From Takakia lepidozioides (lineage: Eukaryota; Streptophyta; Takakiopsida; Takakiales; Takakiaceae): a stretch of 64,000 nt of DNA. The stretch spans positions 65,224,001 through 65,288,000 of the forward strand of contig CM060733.1 in assembly GCA_030704615.1 (NCBI GenBank), given 5' to 3'. Shown piece by piece: positions 54,475-64,000 of this stretch (position 1 is its first letter; each line of letters opens with the position of its first letter). The translations under genes were made by a program, and so were the position numbers. The notes beneath the pieces are model-generated. The model was not told the DNA's origin, searched no databases, and saw nothing but the letters and a program-made list of their open reading frames with translations.

Positions 54475-57080
54475 ACTAGGGTAGCTTGTGCCGTTGGCCG
54501 AAGTGTCAAATGTCATCTTAAGCAATCTCCTATGTATCCAAGTACATCTCCTATGTCCAGACCTAAGTGCAGCCTCCAGGGTTGCCTGTGCCATTGGCCC
54601 ATGTGTGAAGAATTGAAATCTAAGACCAAGTGCAATTTCCTATGTATCCAAATGCATCTCCTATGTTAAAACCCATCTAAGCTAAGTGCAATCTCCTATG
54701 TACCCAAGTGCTTCTCCCATGTAGAAGCCGAAGTGCGACCTCTAGTTTATTCCAACACTTACTTTTGTAATTTAGTTGAATTTTCAGCGACCAAATTGTT
54801 CATAACTTTATAATCCTCGGCCCAAATTTCCGCTAGGTTAGCTTGTGTCGTTGGTCCAAGTGTCCAATGTCATCAATGTCATCAGCTAAGTCCAAGTGCA
54901 ATCCTCTATGTATCCAAGAGCGTTTTCTCTCTCCAGGCCCAAGCGCAACCTCTAGGGTAGCCTATGCCGTTGGCCCAAGTGTCCCAAGTCATCTAAGTCC
55001 AAGTGCAATCCCCTATGCATCCAAAGACCCTGCAGGTTGGGAAATCTCCACATCATAGTTCCAACAAAGCCCACTTTGCTATTTTTGCAATCTCCCCTCA
55101 TATATTGATATATCCACTTTGCGATTGTTTGTGAATTTCCAGCAACCAAAAGTACTTGATATTCCAAATCTAACACATCAAGAGCCAATCATTGCTCTAG
55201 GAAAGTCCGCTTTGCTATTTTTTGCGAATTTCCAATGACCAAAAAGTACTTGGAATTCCACATCTCCAACACCGCGGGTCCAAAAATCATGAGACAAAGC
55301 CGGTGCACCCTTGGGCCCCGCAGTGCGGGACATCTCAATGCTACAAAACCAACAAAACAAACATACAACTATTTTTCGCAAATTTCCAGCGACCAAGTAA
55401 TTGAAATTCCATATCTCAGAAAAAACCAATTTATTGTTTTCCATGACTTTATTGAGTAGTTTTTTATCCAGTCATTGTCCTAGGAAAGCCCACTTTGCTA
55501 TTTTTGCAATCTCCCCTGTCGAGGCTTCATATGTTGAAATATCCACTTTGCTATTTTTTACGAATTTCCAGTGACCAAAAGTACTTGAAATTCCAAATCT
55601 CCCACATGAAGGGCCAATCATTGCTCACGGAAAGCCCACTTTGCGATTTTTCGCGAATTTCCAACGACCAAAAATACTTGAAATTCCACATCTCCCACAC
55701 CGCAGGTCCAAAAATCATGAGACCAAGCCGTTGCACCCCTCCTTGTCGAGGGCTTTCCAACAGTACCAAGCACCCGGGCTAGGGCCCCGCGGTTTGGGAG
55801 GTCTCAACGTGACAAAACAAACACACAAACAAACAAACCGCCTTGCTTCATATATTGACTAGGGTAGCCTGTGCCGTTGGCCCAAGTGTCAAGTGTCATC
55901 TAAGTCCAAGTGTAAGATCTTCTATGTATCCAGAGACCGCACTTGGATACATAGGAGATTGCACTTGGCTTAAATTTCAATTCTTCACACATGGGCCAAT
56001 GACACAGGCTACCCTAGATCTCCCAAACATGGAGGTCTCTGGTTACATAGGGGATTGCACTTGGACATAGATGACACTGGACACTTGGGCCAACGGCACA
56101 GGCTACCCTAGAGGTCGTACTTGGGCCTCGACATAGGAGACGCACTTGGATACATAGGGGATTGCACTTGGACTAAGATGACATTGGACACTGTAGGTCG
56201 CCCTTGGGCCTCTACATTGGAGAAGCACTTGGTTACATAGGAATTGCACTTGGGCTTAGATTTCAATTCTTGACACATGGGCCAATGGCACAGGCTACCC
56301 TAGGCCTAGATCTCCCAAACAGGTATGTCGAGGCCCAAGTGCGACCTCTAGGGTAGCCTGTGCCGTTTGCCCCTGTGTGAAGAATTGAAATCTAAGACAA
56401 GTGCAATTTCCTATGTATCCCAGTGCGTCTCCTATGTCGAGGCTCATCTAAGCCCAAGTGCAATCCGCGCCCTCACGGCTTTTGCACAAGCACACTCATC
56501 TTGTTTTTTTCCGTCAGTGACAGACGACATGCACATCGTAGGCCCTGCCTCTTCTATGTATCCAAGTGCATCTCCCGTGTAGAGGCCCAAGTGTCCACTG
56601 TAATCTAAGCCCAAGTGCAATCTCCTATGTATCCAAGTGCGTTTCTTATGTAGAGGCCGCCCAAGTGCGACCTCCAGTGTCTAATGTCACCTAAGTCCAA
56701 GTGCAATCCCCTATGCATCCAGAGACCCTGCAGTTTGGGAGATCTCCACGTCATTGTTCCAACAAAGCCCACTTTGCTATTTTTGCAATCTCCCCTATCG
56801 AGGCTTCATATATTGATATAGTATCCACTTTGCTATTTTTCGCGAATTTCCAGTGGTCAAAAGTAATTGAAATTCCAAATATGCCACATGAAGGGCCAAT
56901 CATTGCTCCAGGAAAGCCCACTTTGCTATTTTTGGCGAATTTCCAGAGACCACAAGTACTTGAAATTCCATATCTTGCGCATCGTGGGTCCAAAAATCAT
57001 GAGACCAAGCCGGTGCACAGCTACAAAACAAAACAAACAAACAAAAAAAACGTCTCGCTTCATATATTGATGGCTCAATA
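54475..57080. repeat. Complex repeat field of two interleaved families, partly inverted
   Basis: Family one: GTGCCGTTGGCCCAAGTGTC followed by CATCTAAGTCCAAGTGCAAT and CTCCTATGTATCCAAGTGC, repeated many times; it is inverted between about 55935 and 56310. Family two: AAAGCCCACTTTGCTATTTT then GCGAATTTCCAGCGACCAAA, AGTACTTGAAATTCCA and GGTCCAAAAATCATGAGAC, present near 55060-55290, 55480-55720 and 56760-57010. No coding sequence is convincing. The field starts 180 bp after the BRO1-like stop codon. Confidence 0.75.
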
Positions 57081-58000
57081 ATGATGAGCAATGCTCCGTA
57101 AGATCACAGTTTACACTTAAATGGATGGGTGTGTGAAGGCCTCATAGTGGTACAGTTTTGGATTAAAGTTCACTCAATGAGGTACAAACCTGGTAAAAAT
57201 AAAATGTTGTAGTACTCAACCTTAGATACATAAGGAGATGAGTAGGTCTGTCAATTTTCCACTTGATGGGCTCTTGATAGGTGAATTTTGTCAAGAAATG
57301 CAGAGGGATTTCTCCATATAAGTGTATGATTTAGGTAATTAAATTATCCTACCTTTCACAAGCAATATACGAAAATTGGAGAGTGCAGTATTATGAACAA
57401 GTTGATAATTCCGCAGTTCCTTCAAAATTCACTTGCTAACAAAGCGACCTAATAATACAAAGCGAAAAAATTTGTAATTCAAAAACAGGAAGGGTCCTAA
57501 AAGAAAGCCTTCCGCTATATATTACAACTCTAATGTACCACGTTCACCGGAAGTTCCGAAGCACGCCTTTAGTAGAGGAATACGATCAGAACATACACCT
57601 CCTCGTTAAAAATTGCTTCATACCACACCGTGACGAAAGCTGATGAAGCTCCGAAACCTCATTTATCTGCAGAATCAACTAACTCCAAACTATATTCCTA
57701 TTACCCTGATACTCCATAAGCCCTTCGCTGGCAAATTTCTAAAACGGTTTCTCGTAGCCATCTTTGGTATTAAAAAAAGTAGATTTCGTGTTAGATTTGC
57801 ATTTGACAAGTAACCTATGAATGAAAGAAGGACATGCAACTCTAAATCACTACAAGAACTAAAATTAATCGGAAAGAAGTTATCTGCCAGCCAATGCCCA
57901 CTTTCACTCATCTGCCACATCCGTTGTCGTTAAGCTCCATGTCCTTTTCGACTCCTATGAAACATGACCATCGTCGTCACACTACTTGGGTCCGATCTAA
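57081..58000. other. Stretch without recognised genes
   Basis: AT-rich, no exon or repeat identified. Confidence 0.4.
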
Positions 58001-59605
58001 GTGACCAAAAGCTAGAGACAAGTGAGCGAGCCGGATAGCGACCAAAGTGTGGGGAGCTATTCCGGACTGCCAACAACTAAAAAGAATTTCCATTGGGCCC
58101 GATCCGTCGAGGGTCTCGTGGGGAAGCAAGGGGACCGTTATGCCCCGGTGAGCAGCCGAAGCTCCGAGTTGGCCCGACGGCCAGTTTGGGAGTTAGGCAC
58201 CCGCATCAAGGTTCGTAACTATGACTTAAATGGGAGTTTATCAAAGTGAGACCTGCGCGACACTTGGTATCAGAGCCTAGAGTTTAGTATGCACCTTTGA
58301 GATCGGCCTCACCGTGGGGTCGGGTAGGACCAAGCGAAAGCGGAACGGCCCGAAAGCCGATGAGCCTAGTGAGCCCGATGGGGGCGGTGCGTTACCGGAG
58401 CAGCAACTGGAAAAGGCAAGCTATGCTTCTTAAAGTGATGACGCTCAAGAGCGAGAGATGTTCAAGGAGTCGGAGCCCGAGGACCGTCTAAAGGCACTGG
58501 TGGACCAACAGGTGCCTCCAATGCCACCAGCCTTTTGGGAAGGGCTTTTGGCACAGTTTGGTAGGACACTAAAGGACGTAATGAAGGCGGCCAACGCCAC
58601 TTCCACAAAGACAAAGTTTAAGGTGAAGCCTAATGAACCCGACGTCTTCGAGGGCGTCCAAAATTTGAAGGCACTCAACACCTGGCTCCTGGAGCTGTCC
58701 AGCAGTACTTCTGGGCGGCCAAGTTGAGTGACGAGGATCGGGTGGAAGTGGCTTCCACCTATTTGAGGGGTTATGCTTAACGATGGTGACAGAAACATCT
58801 TCATGACCAAGGGCCAAACCCAGAGACCATGAGCTGGAGTGAGTTCAATGAACTTATAAAAAAACAGTTTGTGCCCCTCAACGCATCCTGGCTCACCCAA
58901 GATAAGATGATGAACTTGAGACAAACGGATGACATTCGAGGTTACGTTTAGGTTCAATGTGCTGTTGCTCGAAGTCACTGATATGACAAAACCAGAAATG
59001 CTTTTCAACTTTGTGGCGGGACTGGCCCCTTGGGCCAAGCGGAAGTTGGAGGAGAGGCCACCAAAGACTTTGAATGAGGCAATTGAAAGGGCTGAGTGTT
59101 TCTCGGATGTCCCTAGGGGCGAAAAACGACCCGGGCAACCACGGAGCTATCAGAAGACTCCATCAGCCGCTTGGTGGAGGCGGTGGTCGCCCAAACTTGC
59201 AAGGTAGACAACTACACTTGTGAGCTGTATCAAGAAGATGGAGCGTTACGTAGCGGAAACCAGAAATGCTCTTCAACTTTGTGGCGGGACTGGCCCCTTG
59301 GGCCAAGCGGAAGTTGGAGGAGAGGCCACCAAAGACTTTGAATGAGGCAATTGAAAGGGCTGAGTGTTTCTCGGATGTCCCTAGGGGCGAAAAAACGACC
59401 CGGGCAACCACGGAGCTATCAGAAGACTCCATCAGCCGCTTGGTAGAGGCGGTGGTCGCCCAAACTTGCAAGGTAGACAACTACACTTGTGAGCTGTATC
59501 AAGAAGTTGGAACATTAAGTAGCGGAAACCGCTTAATGTTCGTAAGTGGGAAAATCTCCGGAACTAACGTGTTGTTGTTGGTGGACAAATGAGCGTCGCA
59601 CTCCT
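58001..59605 (+). mobile_element. Chromovirus copy 4: LTR end, primer-binding site and gag, truncated at both ends
   Basis: 58001-58262 is the last third of a chromovirus LTR (ends CTGCGCGACA). The primer-binding site TGGTATCAGAGC is at 58265-58276. Gag follows to 59592 and breaks at the protease active site. The right end joins MULE copy 2 near 59605. Confidence 0.85.
58300..59592 (+). pseudogene. Chromovirus copy 4 gag with a 268-bp tandem duplication
   Basis: Recognisable pieces are PPMPPAFWEGLLAQFGRTLK, KFKVKPNEPDVFEGVQN, FNFVAGLAPWAKRKLEERPP, TLNEAIERAECFSDVPRGEK and VDNYTCELYQEVG, ending GTNVLLLVDK followed by a stop where copy 1 reads LLVDTGASHSF. The segment 58991-59258 is repeated at 59259-59526. 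The CCHC zinc knuckle present in copy 1 has been deleted between PRGEK and TTRATTELSED. Frame changes also occur near 58430 and 58950. Confidence 0.8.
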
Positions 59606-61128
59606 GCCAAGCTCTCCGAACATGCCACGAGCACAGAAAAATTACACAATCCCCCCAGACAAATCTGTTTCTTATGAGGTTGTATTAGTGAAATACATGT
59701 TGACATGGAGGCAATGACATAAGAAGAAAGGTGTTACTGGTGGAGTTACCTGATGACAACACTTTCTGCATCTGCGTCGTCAACAATGAAGGCATTGGGG
59801 CGCCAGTCCATTTTCATGCTTTTCATCTGTTGGTTTAATGCCTCCATCCATGGCCGCAGATCCATGGTCTTGTACTTGGCCGTTATAATATACGCAACTG
59901 GAATGTCATTCAGTCACTCATCAAACATCATGGTGTACAAGAGATACTGCAACAATAGCCATGTAAAATGTGAGTTAATTAAGTTCATTTGCAACTGGAT
60001 TGTCACGAAAACATACAACTTTTTATGTACTGTACATTTTCAGATGTTAAAAAAACATTGCAATTTTTTTCTCACTTGTCCCAAAAGTTGCGTCACACGC
60101 CACTAATTTGGAATGTTCGTGCTTCACCATTTGTTTTTTTAGCCAATCAGTTTGTGTGCCGAGCAACAAATGGGAGGTCCATTTTGGGTCATTCGAAGTC
60201 CATGCAGGGTGATTTGACTATTCATGGTAGTAAAAAACACTTCCTGGGTTTGCCTCAACCCACAGTCGGACACTATATGCATCATTTGAGTGCTTCTTAA
60301 ATGTTTCTTCATCGCACTTGTTGGCAATATTTCGAATGTCCCAAGAAAGGAGGAAGGTGTCACGATTTAGCTCTAACCCAGCATCCATCATTTCCCTCAT
60401 CCGCTGCATCTGCTTTGCCATTATCTTACCGATGCTTAGTCCTAGACGCAAGTTGTGCAAAGCCCATGCTTTCATTTTGTCACTGACGTGGGGAGCTAAT
60501 GCAACACGTCCAGTTTCATGTGTAGACCCATGACAGAACTCTCCAGCTCCATTCACATGTCTCTTCTCATAATACACGAGCTCCGCAATCTCTAGGTCTA
60601 CATAGCATTGCTTCACTAGAAAACGACACATGCATCCCCTCTTGATGCCTTCCCCCAATTTCATTTTTGTGGTCCTGACTTGTTTAGGCTTCTGCTTAGT
60701 AGAAGAGACTCTGACTCATGGCTTCCCCCCTTCTTCTTGGGAGGTCATGCTTGCCATTTATTGGCTGCAAGAGGGCACTAGTCTTGTTCTCTGGCCCGTA
60801 TGAGCAGTGATATTTGTTATGAGCATGACCTTCTATTACTAATAGAGCAAGGGGACGTACAAATCCAATGAACACAATCAATACTACCGTAATACATGGA
60901 ATGCCGAAATTTGTACCTTGTCATACTTAGGGCAGAGTTTGTGCGTGGAGCTTGGAGAGATCCCTCCGGACAGCCTCTTTGCCGATGTTTGTGGAAAGTG
61001 CATGGGCCATCGGGACGGGAGGACTCCCCAGTGATGAAATCATTCACGCGATTCCATGGAATGTAGGCTACTTCAGCATTGTCTTTTCCGGCAGGCCTGC
61101 CATGCCATTGGAAACACCACTGTAACAC
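59606..61128 (-). pseudogene. MULE transposase with the same N-terminal family, copy 2, 3'-truncated
   Basis: On the minus strand from 61128: LQWCFQWHGRPAGKDNAEVA, YIPWNRVNDFITGESSRPDG, then GPENKTSALLQPINGKHDLP, RGCMCRFLVKQCYVDLEIAE, MKAWALHNLRLGLSIGKIMA, DTFLLSWDIRNIANKCDEET, KLVACDATFGT (first catalytic Asp) near 60090 and FIVDDADAE near 59785. It ends at 59606 within the exon that in copy 1 reads CLWHVRRAW. It preserves the N-terminal third better than copy 1, but it has lost the SWIM finger to the junction with chromovirus copy 4. Confidence 0.75.
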
Positions 61129-61560
61129 AGTATGATTGAAAGCACTTGGGTTCGGCTATTGCAGTTGGTTTCAGAGTTTGCAAACAAGATGGGCCACTAT
61201 GTTTTCACTTCTGTTTTCTTCAGACATGATGAATTAGTCATGCAGTATTGGGTTGCACAAGGGTTGCACGGGTGATACACGTTACACGGGTGCAGGAACG
61301 ATGACAGGACAATTTGGGGACGACGATGAGGGGAGGATGACAATGTAGAGACATGGACGATGACGTACATTCATTGCGAAAGGCAACGCGATTAAAAAAC
61401 ATATTTCAAGTTCAAATCTCAATTTCGAATGTCCTGTATGACAATGCATGTATCATCATGTCTGTATGCGTCCATATCCGCTACATGATGGGATGACTGT
61501 GAAACATGACGTCGTAATGCATGAGTAATGTATTACGACATTGAATGGGAAGTGGAGTAA
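61129..61560. other. Stretch without recognised genes
   Basis: It contains ACGGGTG/ACGATGA-rich short repeats near 61260-61370. No gene seen. Confidence 0.4.
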
Positions 61561-61564
61561 CAGT

Positions 61565-61597
61565 GGGCGGGCGGGCGGGCGGGCGGGCCGGGCCGGG
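61565..61597 (+). repeat. Eight-tract (GGGC)n run, G-quadruplex candidate
   Basis: GGG tracts at 61565, 61569, 61573, 61577, 61581, 61585, 61590 and 61595, separated by one or two C. It satisfies the common G3 loop rule for intramolecular quadruplexes. Confidence 0.85.
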
Positions 61598-61659
61598 CGC
61601 GCGAATGGTGAGGGATGCGTCGCGACAACCGCGACACCCGTTGGGGGCAGCGACGCTAC

Positions 61660-61775
61660 CGCGTGAGCCTGACGTGTGAGCGTACACTCACACAATGGTG
61701 ATGTGGCATGAGCCTACGCTCACAGCTCTGACATGGCGATGGTGCTGATGTGGCGTGAGCCCACCCAAGGTCGTG
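61660..61775. repeat. GTGAGC/GCTCAC motif cluster
   Basis: CGTGAGCC, GTGTGAGCG, TACACTCACAC, ATGAGCC, CGCTCACAG and CGTGAGCCC occur in about 100 bp, resembling the clusters at 12.87 and 63.05 kb. Confidence 0.6.
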
Positions 61776-61856
61776 CCACGTCACCACAAAGATGGTGGGC
61801 CTATAACCGTGCATTAAATGGTTTAAGGGTTAAGGGTTTAGGGCGTCCGCAGATAT

Positions 61857-61933
61857 CAACCTTGTGTTAACACGAGGTTGATTCCAAGTTCTCGAAATCA
61901 ACTTTGTGTTAACACGAGGTTGATTTTCGAGAA
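61857..61933. repeat. Two long palindromes centred on TTGTGTTAACAC
   Basis: 61857-61880 is a 24-nt near-perfect palindrome around GTGTTAACAC. 61889-61933 is a 45-nt near-palindrome around the same core, extended by TTCTCGAAATC at the left and GATTTTCGAGAA at the right. Confidence 0.85.
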
Positions 61934-62099
61934 TATTCATTTGAATATGACTTGATGTGTTCGCAAATGAACAAGTGAGTTTGAGGAACGAATGCAACAA
62001 ATGGTAGACGCACGCACAACACGATTGATGACGTGAAATACAACGACAGACATACGACTTCATTTTATTTATTTATTTTTAAGAATATTTTCCCCTCCC

Positions 62100-62590
62100 T
62101 GGGGGGTTGATGCAAAATCAACCTTGCGTTGACGCAACCTTGATTTGAGAAATGAAAGCATCATTTTTTAAGATTTTTTTTATTTTAGTTTTTATTTAGT
62201 TTTTATTGTTTTTATTTTTTCTCCCTGGGGTGATGCAAATCAACCTTGCGTTGACACAACCTTGATTTGAGAAATGAAAACATCATTTTTTGAAGTTTTT
62301 TTTTTTCCTCCCTGGTGGGGGTGATACAAATCAACCTTGCGTTGACGCAACCTTGATTTGAGAAATGAAAGCATCATTTTTTGTTTTTGGTTTTGTTTTG
62401 TTTTATTTTGTTTTTTGTTTTTTGTTTTTTTTTCCCCTCTCCCCGGAGGGTGATGCAAATCAACCTTGCGTTGACACAACCTTGATTTGAGAAATGAAAG
62501 CATTTTTATTTTTTATTTTTCTGGGAGGGTGATGCAAATCAACCTTGCGTTGACGCAACCTTGATTTGATAAATGAAAACATCCTTTTTT
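62100..62590. repeat. Five spaced repeats of CAACCTTGCGTTGACGCAAC
   Basis: The core occurs at 62119, 62241, 62332, 62461 and 62540, each followed by CTTGATTTGAGAAATGAAA and a T-rich tract. It includes the imperfect palindrome TGCGT-tg-ACGCA (ACACA in two copies). Spacing varies from 79 to 129 bp because the T-rich tracts vary. Confidence 0.9.
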
Positions 62591-63049
62591 GAGGACTGTT
62601 TTTTGCATTTTGTATAGTTGCTAGCCCTGTTGTTTTTCGTTTCGTGTCTTGCATTGCAAGTCTTGCCAACCTGTTCTGCACCATGTTTTTTCATAAATCG
62701 CAAAGACGCTTTAGGGATTTCCTGGTGTTTGTCTGGAGAACGTCTATCAATGAAAAGTGGATGTGAATTGGGAGGAAGGAACTTCGATAGAACAAACTCA
62801 TTCTCTTTCGTGTTCATTACGCAACAGGACATTGTACTCTCTGAAATATCCTGTGCCCTTGGACAAAAACCATCCACAAACCACCCGTGATTTCTCATCC
62901 GACCAAGATTTGGATGAGGGAGGAGACTTCCCAGAAAATAAAGTTGGCAAATCTGGGGCGTGGTAGTCGCCTACAGTTCCGGGGAAATAGGTGGCATCCG
63001 CGGAATTAGGTCCTACACGTGGGAAACCTTGCTGACATGGCGTGAGCCT
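62591..63049. other. Stretch without recognised genes
   Basis: A plus-strand frame of 90 codons (62618-62890) has a hydrophobic start (LLFFVSCLALQVLPTCSAPC) that could mimic a signal peptide. No other support. Confidence 0.35.
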
Positions 63050-63254
63050 GGCTGGGCTCACGCGGCCAGGCTCACGCGCGAGCATTCCTCCCTTGGGGGG
63101 GTAGGGGAGGGGCGGGCCACAGAGGCACACCCACCCATGGTGCATTCAACTCCGGCTGGGCTCACGCGGCCAGGCTCACGCGCAAGCATTCCTCCCTTGG
63201 GGGGTAGGGGAGGGGCGGGCCACATAGGCACACCCACCCATGGCGCATTCAACT
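63050..63254. repeat. 104-bp tandem duplication with GTGAGCC/GGCTCAC motifs
   Basis: Two nearly identical units begin GGCTGGGCTCACGCGGCC at 63050 and 63154 and end GCATTCAACT. They include TTGGGGGGTAGGGGAGGGGC, which is G-rich. Confidence 0.9.
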
Positions 63255-64000
63255 CGTGGGCCATTTCTATTACTTGGCCTTCCTTTGCTGAAATACAAAC
63301 TTCCCAGCTAAATTAACGTCCATTTACCTCACAGTGTGTAATAAAGTTTCCATTCATCCAACTTTTTTGTTTGAATGAATTTCATTATTATAACGAAATA
63401 TTGCAACTCCGTCCTTCTCTCATCCTTCCACATTCATACCACGCACGAACTGCAACATCCGTTGATCACCCTCCGGATTTTATCCATCCGCCATCCGACC
63501 AGCCCCAAGCAACTCCACGTTCAACTCCTCGACTTCACATGTTTTTGTCGTACAGAGTTGTATATTAGTTTTGTGACTTAGGGTTAGGTCTGGACAGGCT
63601 AGGATCCTGAGGGTTTACAAGGTAATCTAACTCTTCTTCAGCCCTTCAGAGGCTATCGGGTTCTGAAGAGGCCTTGTCCAAATGATGCAATAACAGAGCG
63701 TTCATTTGGTCTGTGGAGCGTGTTGAACAATAGATTGAAGAAGTTTGGGCTGGAGACTGTTTACAGAAAGGTATGATGATGACTTTATGATGATTTTCTC
63801 CATGGAAAAACTCCCTGAGGACAATGGAATGAAATTTCCTACGCACAAGGTGTTCGCCTTCCAAACGGAAGGCAGTACAGCCCTTCGGGATGAAGTGACA
63901 CCATAAAATGAACTTGCTTCAGCAAGAGTCTTCCTCTCTTCCCTACGCACATTATGAGTCAAAATAATAGGGCAGGCGAAGTGGAAGGGTTTAGTGTGCT
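63255..64000. other. Right-hand end without recognised genes
   Basis: No supported exon on either strand. It includes TTAGGGTTAGG near 63579 and AGGGTTTACAAGG near 63610. Confidence 0.4.

Noticed and set aside
57997-58262. A full LTR before chromovirus copy 4
   Set aside because: Only the last third of the LTR is present; no TGTCGCG start was found upstream.
61820-63590. Interstitial telomere repeat
   Set aside because: Only one or two TTTAGGG-like words occur at a time; no array.

Overview
The window is nuclear DNA of a land plant. Its genes are interrupted by introns, and it carries chromoviral and non-chromoviral Ty3/gypsy retrotransposons with plant-type domains, Mutator-like transposases with SWIM zinc fingers, pentatricopeptide (PPR) sequences, MITEs and a tRNA-derived SINE. 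The PPR/PDF-motif family and the unusual transposase and methyltransferase families suggest a seedless plant (moss, lycophyte or fern). That is an inference, not something the sequence proves.

Layout. 0-2.2 kb: the 5' end of a PLAA/DOA1-type WD40 gene (minus) lies head to head with a small three-exon gene (plus) whose first intron carries a fold-back element. 3.0-9.9 kb: a minisatellite interrupted by a complete-ended chromovirus (minus, TSD CATGC). 10.3-13.7 kb: short tandem repeats, a gag-like relic, a truncated MITE, palindromes and a PPR scrap. 13.9-21.8 kb: the most unusual part. A spliced gene on the minus strand joins a ParB/sulfiredoxin-like region to a beta-class DNA methyltransferase. 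It is separated by a ten-unit palindrome-bearing tandem array from a divergent, decayed transposase. 21.8-24.0 kb: a PPR pseudogene fused to OSB-like PDF motifs. 24.4-39.0 kb: nested and inverted gypsy elements (a non-chromovirus, two chromoviruses, a solo LTR, a MITE, a SINE). One inversion of about 6 kb explains two broken junctions. 39-48 kb: mostly unassigned DNA with hypothetical ORFs and a SWIM-type MULE (44.5-46.8 kb). 48.1-54.3 kb: the best gene of the window, an intact 11-coding-exon BRO1-like-domain gene with a GC-AG intron. 54.4-57.1 kb: a complex repeat field. 58.0-61.1 kb: a truncated chromovirus 5' end abutting a truncated MULE. 61.5-63.3 kb: G-rich DNA, palindromes and tandem repeats.

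Working together: only the PLAA-like, the small 93-aa and the BRO1-like genes look like ordinary host genes. The ParB-methyltransferase gene, the divergent transposase and the shared palindrome may be parts of one mobile or selfish unit; this is a hypothesis. Exon models were made by eye from splice signals, reading-frame phase and family resemblance; no alignment or database search was run.
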